From Aquilaria yunnanensis (lineage: Eukaryota > Streptophyta > Magnoliopsida > Malvales > Thymelaeaceae), in contig CM077594.1 of the NCBI GenBank assembly GCA_039654915.1, positions 15,375,001-15,439,000 on the forward strand: a DNA stretch of 64,000 nt, given 5' to 3'. Below the pieces are notes generated by a model, which did no database searches, had not been told where the DNA came from, and saw only the letters and a program-made list of their open reading frames with translations. Shown piece after piece: positions 45,948-56,390 of this stretch (its first letter is position 1; every line of letters starts with the position of its first letter). The position numbers were made by a program, and so were the translations under genes.

Positions 45948-48320
45948 TTTTGTGAAAATTTGATTTAAAATGATATATGTGTGAATATGTGTATGTTTGA
46001 AATAAAATAAAATTTCATGAAAAAAATGACAAAAAATTAAAAGTTTGAGGTAAAAATGACAAAATTGAGAAGGTTCGGAAAAAATTGACAAATTCTAAAA
46101 GTTCCAGGAGCATTTGGTAGTTTGTCACATAAAATTTTGAGCCTGCCGACGTTTTTGGCTCCAATTGACAGAAAACGACAAAATTGTCAAAATCAGAAGC
46201 TTCAGGAACTTATCCAGAGGCTGAGAGACGTAAAGGACTAAAATTGTCATTTTACCAATTTAAAAGATAAGTTTGAAATTTTTTATTAATTTATCCATCA
46301 ACAGTTCAGCTAAACTTCCTCTATAAATAGCCCCCCAAATTTTGTGCTGAACACAGATAAAAATAGAAAGAAAAGCTTAGAGCTCCGTTTTTAAAATAGA
46401 AAAAATTACAGCCTTAGTCCCTAGCTCTCCTTCCTTTCCTCAGAAAATCTCAAAACTTTTCATTTTGACGATTAAGCCATCTTCTCCCCCCCTCGCGCGC
46501 CCTCTGTTTCCATTTCTCAGAATTCAGAATTTAAAATCAAGGGTACAACTCTCATTTAATCCTTCATCTTTTCAATTTCTTTCACTTTGGTCACTAACTT
46601 TGTATTTTATTCTTGCAGAATTAATTACTAACCCTTTTAATTTTTACTTGTTTGTTTATTATTTGTTTATTACTAACCCCTTTTTTTATTGTTGTTATTA
46701 ACTTACTAACAACTAACTTTTAATACTATTATTGTTACTAACCTTTTAATTTTTGCATTATTACTAACTTTTATAATTGTTGTTAACAATTAATTAACTT
46801 TTATTATTGTTGTTAATTAATTAATTTAATTAACTTGGCTAACTTTTATTATTGTTGTTAATTAATTAATTTAATTAACTTGGCTAGCTTTTTATTATTG
46901 TTGTTAATTAATTAATTTAATTAATTTGGCTAACTTTTTATTTATTGTTGTTAATTAATTTAATTAATTTGGCTAACTTTTTATTATTGTTGTTAATTAA
47001 TTAATTTAATTAACTTGGCTAACTTTTTACTGTTGTTAATTAATTAATTTAATTAACTTGGCTAACTTTTATTATTGTGGTTAATTAATTAATTTAATTA
47101 ACTTGACTAACTTTTTATTATTGTTGTTTAACAATTAATTTAATTAACTTTGCTAACATTTATTATTATTTTTAAAGTGGATGGCCAAAAAGCCCCACTT
47201 TATTATTATTAATTTTTTTTCTTTATATAATTTTTTATTTAATTCACCTTTACCCTTTACTAATTAATAAATAAAATGAAAATTAAAAGAAGATTATTTT
47301 GTAATTAATTATTAAGGCTAATAAAAATTATTTTTAAAAAAAGCCAATTATTTTTATTTTTACATACATGTTTTTAATTCTTTAAAGATAGCAAAAAGTT
47401 AAAATTAATTTTAATAGTTATTTTTATCCAGTAAAAATAATAAAAAAATAAAAATAAAACCTGTTTAAAAAAATACATGAAAATTAAGACTTTATATTTT
47501 ACTGATTTATTTAAAATATAACTTTTAAATCCACTAAAATAATAAATATTTTTCATTAAACAAGAAAACAAAAAGAAAATTAAAACAAGATAAGAAAAAG
47601 ATAAGAAAGATAAGAAAAAGATAATAAAGATAAGAAAGATAAGATAAGATAAGAAAGATAAGAAGGAAAAGAAAGAAAAGAAAGAAAAATATAGAAAATA
47701 AAAATTTTTAGATTATTAATGAATCTAAAAATTCTATAACAAAAAGAATTACGAATTAGTAATTAAACTAATAATTAATTCCATAAAAATAAGAATTAAA
47801 TAATTAACTATAAATTAAATCAACTTACATATCCGGATGATCCGTCAGGATCTGCGGTTTAAAAAAAATATCACCCTTTTAATTAAATAAATTAAATAAA
47901 AAAAAGATAAAAATCCATATTTACAATATGGATTAAATTATTTAAAAGTTCACCAAATTCCGTGTCCAAATGACTCGGCAGAGTCCATGGTTCGGAATCA
48001 AAAATCTTCCGTGTCCAAATGACTCGGCAGAGTCCATGGTTCGGAAGTATAAAATTTCATACAAATTAATTAATTTAAAAATCCACATTTCGACTAATCC
48101 AGTTAAAATTTCTAATTTTGAAAATTAACTGAGAATTATTTAAAAGCAAAACAAAACAAAATTAAAATCAACTAAGGTGCCAATTTTTGGGCGTTTTAAC
48201 AAAGTTGTTTTAACGTAACCGTACTCCCGATCCCCGAACTCTCGCAGACCAATTTTAAGGTGACCAATCGACCTAAGAAAACTGATTGGTGGCGACTCCC
48301 GAAAACCCGACGTTGCCACA
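45796..48320 (+). repeat. 3' LTR of the Ogre-type element
   Basis: Same length and nearly the same sequence as 32450-34974, including the TATAAATA box (46322-46329) and internal tandem repeats. Frames inside (for example 46465-46701) recur identically in the 5' LTR and are not genes. Its promoter would read outward into the 3' part of the aORF. Confidence 0.95.
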
Positions 48321-48325
48321 CTGGT

Positions 48326-50080
48326 CTGATGTCCCGACCAGATGGGCTCAGGGAGTGCTGAATGCAGACGTCGTTGATCCGAGGATGCTGCTGACCCCAC
48401 CGTTGGCTTCCGTGTTCGCGGATTTCGACGCCCGCATTTGGGCAGTCGCTGACTGGGTTCCCGAGGTCTCTCCTCGTGCTCTTTACCCCTTTCCTATCAA
48501 CTGGAGGTTGATGACCGAAGAAGTCCTTCGGGAGCTGAAAGTGGTTAAGGAGCACGAGACTGACCTCAATATGCCCGCTCCCGCCATCGCCGGGAAGGAC
48601 TCCTGGCTGGTCAAGCTCCTTAAGGGGGAGACTTCTTTCGAATCTTTTGCCGAAAGTGAGTAATCTTCCACCCCTTTATATTTTTTCCTCGGACTTATGC
48701 TGATATTTCTTCTCTTTTTCAGAGATGGGCGATGGGGCTGCCGCCTATTACAAGACCCTCTTTTCTGGCCAAGTGGAGAAGGGGGAGCAGACAAAGAAGG
48801 CGGCTTCCCGAAGAAGGAAGTCGACAGGGGCGGGGCCCTCGGCGAAGCGAGCTAAGAAGGCTGTCCAGCCTCCTCAGCCAGAGCTTTCGGAAGAAGAGGC
48901 TGGTCTTGTTGAAATTCCACTGGCCGAGGTCCCCGCTACTTCCGCCGAGGTGCCTCCTCCCGACCTCGAGGCCCCCAGAAACACTGTAGTGGTAGAAGTA
49001 CCTACTGCCGAGGAGTGGTACCGGCAGAAGGGTAAGGGTCTTTCTACCGAGGGGCCTGAGGATCCCCAGGACACTATCTCCGAGGTTCCTCCAGGTATGC
49101 CTTCAGGCGAAGTTCAGCTCCTTTGCTTTTCGCGAATTTTTCTTCTACTCCTAACTTCCTTCTTACTTTCAGAGGAGCCTCTTATTGCTGGCTGGAGGGC
49201 CATTCATGAGAGGAAATGGGCCCTCCGCGATGCCAAAATCCCTGAGGGGAAGATCCCCTTAGAGCCATTTTGGACAATCACGGAGGATATGAATTTGTTC
49301 TCCGACGATTGTCCAAAAATGACAAAGGAGATTTGGAAAGGGATGACCACTGACGCCTCCTTCCGGGCCATTGCGGCGGCTCACCCGAGGGATAATACCC
49401 TCGCCGCAAAAGTCACCGAGCATGCTGCTCAGGTATAGTCTTTACACTCTTTTTCCTCAATTTTCTAAGTGTTTAGATTTGTACTAACCTGGACTTTTGC
49501 CTTGCCGTAGCTGCTGGAGTACGCTGGTTACCTCCGAGTTCGGGTAGCCAGAGAGGCTGCCTCCAAGGATGTGACTTCGCGGGAACTCAGTGAAGCGAAG
49601 GCTTCGCTTGCGAAGGTGGTCGCCAGCAACCAGCAGCTGGCAGCGGATTGTTCTCAGCAAATCGCCGCCGTTCGGGAGGAGTTCTCGAAGAAGAGAGAAG
49701 AACTTGAAAAAGACTCATCCCGGGAGATTGCCAACCTCGGCGACCAAGTAAAGGGGCTGCTCGCCGCCAACGGTGATCTTGTCAAGGACAAGGCTGTTTC
49801 TGACAGTCTTGCGGCGAGGTTGACGGATGAGAACAATGCTCTCCGAGCCGAGGTCGAGGCTCTGAAGAAAGAGTCCGGAGGGACGCTGGGGATAAGCGAG
49901 CTGGAGGAGGAGATTGCTGAGCTGAGGGACGAGCTCAACGACCTTGGCATTCAAAAACATACTTCTGATCAAATGGCCAAGGTCGCCTTTCAGGACGGCT
50001 TCTGCCTTGCTCGGCACCAAGTCCTGCAGAGGTTCCCAGATTTGGACCTCTCTTTTTCTGGAGGGCCTAAATATTCCTGA
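48326..50080 (+). pseudogene. Antisense extra ORF of the Tat element, 3' part with introns
   Basis: The aORF resumes here in the frame left at 32449. Segments 48326-48655, 48723-49094, 49173-49432 and 49511-50080 are joined by three short GT-AG introns that keep the frame, giving about 680 codons for the pre-insertion gene. The part after the first intron is basic (RRRKSTGAGPSAKRAKKA) and then acidic/proline-rich. A globular part follows (EEPLIAGWRAIHERKWALRD). The last 190 codons are a long coiled coil (SRELSEAKASLAKVVASNQQ and LTDENNALRAEVEALKKESG). It ends 755 bp from the pol stop on the other strand. There are no disabling changes apart from the Ogre-type insertion. Confidence 0.75.
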
Positions 50081-50283
50081 GGGACCTCGGTGGCAGTGGT
50101 CCAAGGTCGAGCATCTGAAGCTTCCTGGTCTTCGTCCGCCCGGCTCTCCCTAGTTTGTTTTAGGGCTCCTCTTATTTTTCTCCTTTGTGCTCCTTCTTTG
50201 GGCACTTCTTTTGTAAGGCAGCGTTTGCTCTAAATGAACAATCTTTTGGCTAAGTCCTTTCTTGCAAGTTTCTTCATTTCCAA

Positions 50284-50695
50284 TGTCCTGAACACGTTTG
50301 TTCAAGAGACTTTCGGAAAACCTGCAACCAAAGAAACTTTTTACCTTCCTTTGTCCCGAGTGTGCTCGCTCAAGAGACTTTCTGGAAAGTTTGTAAAAAT
50401 TTGGCTAAGTCTTTTGCAGGCTTTTTGTTTCCTTTTATCCCGAACATGTTCGCTCAAGGGACTTCGGAAAACCTTCAGCCAAATTTTTCTGTCTTCCTAT
50501 TGTCCCGAGCATATTTGCTCAAGGGACTTAGGAAAATTTTCACGAGATTGCTCATTTCCCTTTTTCCCGAGCACGTTCGCTCAAGGGTGTTCGGAAATTA
50601 CCTCTGCTTTTGTTTTGGCGTGTACTTTTGCGAGATTCTTACTTTCCCTTTTTCCCGAGCATGTTCGCTCAAGGGACTTCGGGAAGTCACATCTG
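50284..50695. repeat. Six diverged repeats between aORF and pol
   Basis: The motif CCCGAGCATGTTCGCTCAAG followed by GGACTTCGGAAA recurs near 50285, 50353, 50438, 50502, 50565 and 50662, spaced 63-97 bp. The array fills the gap between the two convergent genes. It could hold their poly(A) regions, but no signal was identified. Confidence 0.8.
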
Positions 50696-50834
50696 CTTTT
50701 TTCGTGGCGAGCACCTTCGCGGAATTCTGTCTTGGACAATTTGGTATACTTAAGAATTTTTCTCAAGACCATTCTTCTCCAGACCATTCTGTACTTAGAA
50801 TATTTCTTGTACAATATATCTCCTCCGCTCAACC

Positions 50835-53800
50835 TTAGGCGTAGAATTTTTTCAAGGCGTCTGAATGCCAAGTGTTTTTTAATTCTACGCCTTCGGCGTC
50901 GCCAAGCTTGTACACGCCTTTTCGTACTTCGGCGAGAACCAGATAAGGTCCTTCCCAATTTGCGCGAAGTACTCCGTGAGATGGCCTTCGGGGTGCAAAG
51001 TCGGCCTTTCGGAGAACGAGGTCTCCTTTTTTGATTTCTTTTGGCCTGGCTTTTAAGTTGATAGCCGCGGCCACTCTTTGCTGGAAAGCTTTTCTTCTCA
51101 GCTCGGCTATTTCTCTGTGTTCGGCCACAAGGTCGAGCTTAGTTCTCAGACCGAGGTCGTTTCCGCCTTCATCAAATACTTGCACCCGTATTGAAGGCTG
51201 AACTATCTCTATTGGGATAATGGCCTCTGTTCCGAAGACGAGTGAGAAGGGAGTTTCCCTTGTGGCTCTTCGTGGCGTCGTTCGGTAGCTCCACAATACA
51301 CTTTGGAGTTCTCCTGGCCATTTCCCCTTGGCTTCCCCAAGTCTCTTTTTCATGCCATCTTTTATGGTCCTGTTTGATACTTCCACCTGCCCATTGCTTT
51401 GGGGGTGAGCTACTGGGGCGAAGTGCATCTTTATTCCGAGGTCGCTGATGAATTCCTGAAATCCTTTGTCTATGAACTGGGATCCATTATCAGCTACTAG
51501 TACCCTCGGTATGCCAAATCTGCATACGATGTTCTTCCATACGAACTTCTGCACTTCTTTTGCCGAGATAGTTGCTAGTGGTTCTGCCTCTACCCACTTT
51601 GAGAAATAGTCCACTGCTACCACGCAGAATTTCACGCCTCCGGGCGCTGTGGGGAGTGGCCCAATAAGGTCTATACCCCAGACTGCGAAGGGCCAAGGAT
51701 AGTCTGCCGACGTTACCATTTCCGAGGGTATCCTCTGGATTTTTGCATGTCTCTGGCAACTATCGCACTTCTGGACGAATTGCCTTGCGTCCTTTCTCAG
51801 GGTAGGCCAGAAGTATCCTTGGCGGAGTATCACTGCTGCAAGGGCATCAGTTCCAATGTGCGAGCCGCACATGCCTTCATGAACTTCTTCGAGGATCATC
51901 TCAGTATCCTCTTCGCCCACACATCTCTGCAGCGGATTTGCATATCCTTGCCGATATAACTCTTCACCAATCAGGAAGAATCTTCCGGCGCGTCTTCGCA
52001 GTCTTGCAGCATTGCCGGCGTCTTCGGGAAGCTCATTCTCTGCGAGGTATCTCTTTATGGGGTCCTTCCACCCTGTTCCCGAGGTCGTTACGCTTAGCAC
52101 GGAGATGCTTGGATGGTCTAGCACCTCGGTGTATGTTTTGGACTTCGCTAAGCAATCTGCCTCAGTGTTATTCCGCCGGGGTACATTTTCGATCCGCACG
52201 GCGTCAAACTCTTGGATGAGTTTTGTTACCAGCTCGTGGTATTTTGCCAAGATTGGGTCCTTCGCCCCATAATCTCCTGCCGTCTGCCGAACTACCAGCT
52301 GGGAATCACTGTGAGCCCTTAAGTTTCTCACGCCAATCTTTCTGGCCAAGCGTAATCCCGCTATAAGGGCTTCATACTCAGCCACATTATTGATGACGTT
52401 GAAGCTGAACTTGATAGCCTTCATCACCTCTAGGCCTTCGGGTCCTCTGATAACTATTCCAGCTCCCTGGTGTTCGGACCCCGAGGCTCCGTCAACATGC
52501 AAGGTCCATTCTGGCTCACCTTCTTTCGGATCTGAGTGGTTCTCCTCAGTGGTGGGTACTTCGGCGATAAAATCTGCCAATGCTTGGGCTTTTATGGCCT
52601 TCCGAGGCTCATACGTGATTTCGTGTTCGCCAAGCTCTATGCACCACTTGGAGAGCCTTCCCGAATGATCAACTATCTTCATAACATCCCGTAGTGGTAG
52701 ACTACTTTGGACGATGATGGGGTGAGCCTGGAAATATGGTCGCAGTCTTCTTCCTGCAAGCACCAAGGCGTATATAGCTTTTTGAAGCAAAGGGTACCTG
52801 ACTTCGGCGCCATGCAGGGACTTGCTGACGTAATAGACCGGCCATTGTTTCGGCCCTTCTTCTTTCTCCAGGACCGAGCTCACGGCCTTTTCTGTGACGG
52901 CGAGGTATAGTACGAGGGGTTCTCCCTCCCGAGGTTGTCGCAGAGTCGGCAGGCTGGCCAGGTAGACTTTGAGTTCTTCCCAGGCCTTTTGGCAATCTTC
53001 ATCCCAAGGATGATTGTTTCTTCCGAGGTCGCCTTCCATCTTTGCTGCCTTTGTGAGGACTTTGAAGAAAGGTCTACACCTATCTCCGTACCTGGAAATA
53101 AACCTGCTCAGAGAGGTTATTCTTCCGGTTAGTCTCTGCACGTCTTTGACTGTGGCAGGAGTTCGGAACTCAAGCAGAGCCTTAATCTTCTCAGGATTGG
53201 CGTCGATGCCTCTTTCGGATACCATGTACCCAAGAAATTTTCCCGAGGTCACGCTGAAGATACACTTCTCGGGATCAAGGCGAATCCCGAAGGCTTTGAG
53301 CTTTTGGAAGGTTTCCTCCAAATCTGCAACGTGGTAGCCGGGCAGCTTGCTTTTGACTATCATATCATCAACATATACCTCTATGTTTCTCCCCATTTGG
53401 TCCTTGAAGACCTTGTTCATCAGTCTCTGGTAGGTGGCTCCTGCATTTTTGAGCCCGAAGGGCATTCTGACATAGCAGTACGTTCCTCCCTCGGTGATGA
53501 AGGCAGTTTTCTCTTCATCTTCGGGGTCCATCCTTATCTGATGGTAGCCGCTGAAGGCATCTAGGAAGCTCAGGAGCCCGTATTCGGCCGTTGAATCTAC
53601 CAGTTGATCTATTGGCGGGAGGGGATATGAGTCTTTCGGGCAAGCATCATTCAAGTTTCTGAAATCAATGCACATCCGGAGTTTGCTGCTACCTTCTTTT
53701 GTGGCGATGACCACGTTGCTTAACCATTCGGGGTATTTTACCTCCCTGATAACTTCAGCATCCAATAGGCGCTGGACTTCGGTTTTCACGAAGTTGCTTT

Positions 53801-56390
53801 TGTGGGCTGAGATGCTTCGCTTCTTTTGCCTGATAGGTTTTGCTTCCGGGCTTACTTTGAGGCTGTGCTGTATTATTCCAGGGTTCACTCCTGGCATGTC
53901 TTTCGGCGAGTAGGCAAACAGATCTTTATTTTTCAGCAGAAAGGATACAAGATTTTCCTTGTCACCTTTGGCCAAGCTCTTCCATATTCGGGTAGATTGT
54001 CCTGGGACAAGATCTACTGCTTCCATTTCTGCTTCTGCGGGATCTCCTTCTTTGCCTTTCTCCTGCGCCTTCGCCTCCACCGTTTGTGTAGAGTTGTTTG
54101 CCGGAGCCTTTCGTGCTTTTACAAACACCTTTCTTACCTCGGCTTGGTCGATGAAGACCTCTGCATCTCCATCCTTGGTGGCGAATGTGACAGTCAAGTA
54201 CTTCACATCGGGGTGAATGTGCAGGTTCCCCTGAGTCTGCCTTCCAAGGATGGCGTTGTACGAAGACGGGACGTCCATGACGATGAATCTTGCCATTGTG
54301 GACGCGTACAACTCAGCTGCTCTGTCTACCGAAGTGCCTTTCATCATCAAGGGGAGGTCGATCCATCCGAGGACGGGTAGTTCGGATGGCCCAACGCCGA
54401 AGGTGGGCGTGGTGACAGGTTTAAGCTCGCTGCTGGAGATGCCCAAGCTCGGCAGTAAGTGCGAGAATAGGACGTCAGCATTTGAGCCATCATCAAGCAA
54501 CACTCTCTTGACGTCCCAGTTCCCTATTCTCGCCATTATCAGCAGCGGGTCGTCATGGGGGAAGACGACGATGGAGCCATCTTTTCGAGCCAGTTTCTTT
54601 GATGGACTTTGATACTCCATAACTGCAATTTCTCTGGCCTTCCGCTTTCTTTCCGAGGATGGGAGCCCCGTGGTGATGGTTTGGATGACCCCTGCTGGAG
54701 GTGGAAGGCGCCTTTTTGGACTTCTATTTCTCCGCCTGTCGGAGTCATAGTCCTCGTCTTCGGCCCTCTCTTCCTCCTCTTTTCTGCCTTTTGGGGAAGG
54801 CATCCGCAGGTATTTGCGAAGTTGGCCCTGTTTGATCAGCGACTCTATGTACTTCTTCAGCTGGAAGCAGTCTTCAGTGTCATGACCGTGGTCGCGATGA
54901 AACTGGCAGAACTTCTTGGCATTCTTCTTATTATCGGCGGCCATGGCCTTTGGCCGCCGAATCTGCGTCCCTTGCCTTTCCAGCGCCATGAGAATGTTGG
55001 TCCGTGTCGTGCTCAAGGGCGTGAAACTTTGAGGTTTCCTTCCTCGCATTCGTCGTGGTCGGCCTGTGTGTTCAGAAAGATGCCGAGCTTGCTGACTGGA
55101 CCCTTCGGCGCGGTGATGATCAGACTTCGGCCCCGCCATCCTCAATTCCTCGGCCGTCATGTGCTGCTCTGCCCTTTGGTAAAATTCTCCGAGGGTCTCC
55201 GGGGGGTCCTTTGAGAACTCGTAGAACAGCTGTGAGTCACGCCGAAGGCCCCGTGTCATAGCGAGGATGCGGATTTCGGGCCGGAAGTCCGGGACGCTGA
55301 GTGCTTCCCTGTTGAATCGTTCGACATAGTCTCGGATTGTCTCTCCGTTTCTCTGCTCTATGTCGAACATCTGCACAGGCATTTTGGCCGTCGGCCTGCT
55401 CCCAATGAACTGCTGGGTGAAGGCTGTGGACAACTCCTGGAACTCAGTGATAGTCCCTGGGGGCAAGGAATTGTACCATGCTGTTGCTGGGCCCGTGAGG
55501 GTGACTTCGAAGCATTTGCACATGGTAGCGTCATCAGCTCCGTGCATTATCATGCTCCATCTGTACTTCGTCAGATGGGCCTGTGGATCAGTCCGGCCAT
55601 CATAGATCTCCAGCCTAGGCACTCTGAAGTCACCTGGCATAGCTGCCTCGACAACGGCGCGAATAAACAGGGAGTCATTTTCGCAGAATGCCCCCGACAG
55701 CCTGTCCCAAACGGGTTTTCTGGCCACTTGCTTCTCCACTCTGTCCAGCCGTGCCAATATCCTTTCCATAAGCGCAGTGGCGCTAGGACCATTTTCGCGG
55801 GAGGGAGATCGACGGCGCCTCTTCGGGGAGCGGGTTCGGGGCGGAGGGGTCAGGGACCTCGCCTCGGGCAACGAACTGCTTCGCTGTGAGACTCTCGGTC
55901 GCTTGGACCCGGTTTGTCCCACAGGCCGTTTCCCGAGGGCTATATCTTCTGTGGATGATTCTCCGCGAGGCTCTCCACTTCCTGAACTGCGGTATGTAGA
56001 CTTGGGGCTTCTCTTCCGAGGGCGTGCTGATGAGGAGGGTTTCTGGGCCTGTGACTGCTGTGGCCATCTTCGGTCGATCTGCTGAGTCATTTCAGCAACG
56101 ACCGAGCGCTGAAAGTCCCTCAAGAAGCTCATGGTGATTACCAGAGGGCGGTCTTCCTCGGGCGTAGAAGTCTCTGGGAATGTCTGCTCAGCGGCCGGTT
56201 GTAGCTCAGGCGCAGACGAGGACCTTGGGAGTCCCTTGTCCTTAGAACGCCGAGTCTCAATGACGGCGATTTGCGAGCGGGTTCCCACAGACGGCGCCAA
56301 ATGATGGCCTGGGGCCTCATCGTTGTGAGTCATGATGACTGTTGATGAGACTTCTAGGAGGAAGGACGCCTGGAAGGTGGATCGCCCCAA
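50835..56390 (-). CDS. Tat-lineage gag-pol polyprotein
   Basis: One open frame of 1,851 codons with no stop. Gag capsid region is about 240-420; zinc knuckle C495-x2-H498-x4-H503-x4-C508; aspartic protease LDDGSNADV (D634); RT about 870-1050 with FLDAFSGYHQI and YVDD at 1006-1009; RNase H about 1130-1275; a second, archaeal-type RNase H 1295-1420 (D1300, E1338 or E1340, D1362, D1412); integrase HHCC (H1504, H1511, C1542, C1545) and DDE core D1574, D1634, E1670 with the usual 35-residue spacing. All key residues are present, so the enzymes could work. The first 30 codons lie in the LTR and PBS; the first in-frame ATG after the PBS is at 56132, so the true start is uncertain. Its mRNA starts in the LTR at 56302-57170. 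Confidence 0.92.
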   Translation of the reverse strand: MGRSTFQASFLLEVSSTVIMTHNDEAPGHHLAPSVGTRSQIAVIETRRSKDKGLPRSSSAPELQPAAEQTFPETSTPEEDRPLVITMSFLRDFQRSVVAEMTQQIDRRWPQQSQAQKPSSSARPRKRSPKSTYRSSGSGEPRGESSTEDIALGKRPVGQTGSKRPRVSQRSSSLPEARSLTPPPRTRSPKRRRRSPSRENGPSATALMERILARLDRVEKQVARKPVWDRLSGAFCENDSLFIRAVVEAAMPGDFRVPRLEIYDGRTDPQAHLTKYRWSMIMHGADDATMCKCFEVTLTGPATAWYNSLPPGTITEFQELSTAFTQQFIGSRPTAKMPVQMFDIEQRNGETIRDYVERFNREALSVPDFRPEIRILAMTRGLRRDSQLFYEFSKDPPETLGEFYQRAEQHMTAEELRMAGPKSDHHRAEGSSQQARHLSEHTGRPRRMRGRKPQSFTPLSTTRTNILMALERQGTQIRRPKAMAADNKKNAKKFCQFHRDHGHDTEDCFQLKKYIESLIKQGQLRKYLRMPSPKGRKEEEERAEDEDYDSDRRRNRSPKRRLPPPAGVIQTITTGLPSSERKRKAREIAVMEYQSPSKKLARKDGSIVVFPHDDPLLIMARIGNWDVKRVLLDDGSNADVLFSHLLPSLGISSSELKPVTTPTFGVGPSELPVLGWIDLPLMMKGTSVDRAAELYASTMARFIVMDVPSSYNAILGRQTQGNLHIHPDVKYLTVTFATKDGDAEVFIDQAEVRKVFVKARKAPANNSTQTVEAKAQEKGKEGDPAEAEMEAVDLVPGQSTRIWKSLAKGDKENLVSFLLKNKDLFAYSPKDMPGVNPGIIQHSLKVSPEAKPIRQKKRSISAHKSNFVKTEVQRLLDAEVIREVKYPEWLSNVVIATKEGSSKLRMCIDFRNLNDACPKDSYPLPPIDQLVDSTAEYGLLSFLDAFSGYHQIRMDPEDEEKTAFITEGGTYCYVRMPFGLKNAGATYQRLMNKVFKDQMGRNIEVYVDDMIVKSKLPGYHVADLEETFQKLKAFGIRLDPEKCIFSVTSGKFLGYMVSERGIDANPEKIKALLEFRTPATVKDVQRLTGRITSLSRFISRYGDRCRPFFKVLTKAAKMEGDLGRNNHPWDEDCQKAWEELKVYLASLPTLRQPREGEPLVLYLAVTEKAVSSVLEKEEGPKQWPVYYVSKSLHGAEVRYPLLQKAIYALVLAGRRLRPYFQAHPIIVQSSLPLRDVMKIVDHSGRLSKWCIELGEHEITYEPRKAIKAQALADFIAEVPTTEENHSDPKEGEPEWTLHVDGASGSEHQGAGIVIRGPEGLEVMKAIKFSFNVINNVAEYEALIAGLRLARKIGVRNLRAHSDSQLVVRQTAGDYGAKDPILAKYHELVTKLIQEFDAVRIENVPRRNNTEADCLAKSKTYTEVLDHPSISVLSVTTSGTGWKDPIKRYLAENELPEDAGNAARLRRRAGRFFLIGEELYRQGYANPLQRCVGEEDTEMILEEVHEGMCGSHIGTDALAAVILRQGYFWPTLRKDARQFVQKCDSCQRHAKIQRIPSEMVTSADYPWPFAVWGIDLIGPLPTAPGGVKFCVVAVDYFSKWVEAEPLATISAKEVQKFVWKNIVCRFGIPRVLVADNGSQFIDKGFQEFISDLGIKMHFAPVAHPQSNGQVEVSNRTIKDGMKKRLGEAKGKWPGELQSVLWSYRTTPRRATRETPFSLVFGTEAIIPIEIVQPSIRVQVFDEGGNDLGLRTKLDLVAEHREIAELRRKAFQQRVAAAINLKARPKEIKKGDLVLRKADFAPRRPSHGVLRANWEGPYLVLAEVRKGVYKLGDAEGVELKNTWHSDALKKFYA
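56284..56301 (-). other. Primer-binding site of the Tat element
   Basis: On the minus strand TGGCGCCGTCTGTGGGAA follows the 5' LTR after a few bases. This form is common in plant Tat-type elements. The gag frame reads straight through it. Confidence 0.85.

Larger units (their letters stand above)
32450..48320 (+). mobile_element. Young Ogre-type non-autonomous LTR retrotransposon with gene cargo
   Basis: LTRs 32450-34974 and 45796-48320 are both 2,525 bp, start TGTTGACACCC, end GTTGCCACA and are nearly identical. CTGGT is duplicated at 32445-32449 and 48321-48325. The PBS and polypurine tract are in place. The 10.8-kb interior holds a gag frame, no protease, RT, RNase H or integrase, then tandem repeats, three 182-codon virus-like ORFs, a LOG-type ORF and a 51-bp minisatellite. 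It must be moved by another element's enzymes. It split the aORF of the Tat element. Long LTRs, gag type and PBS place it in the Ogre/Tat group. Confidence 0.93.
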
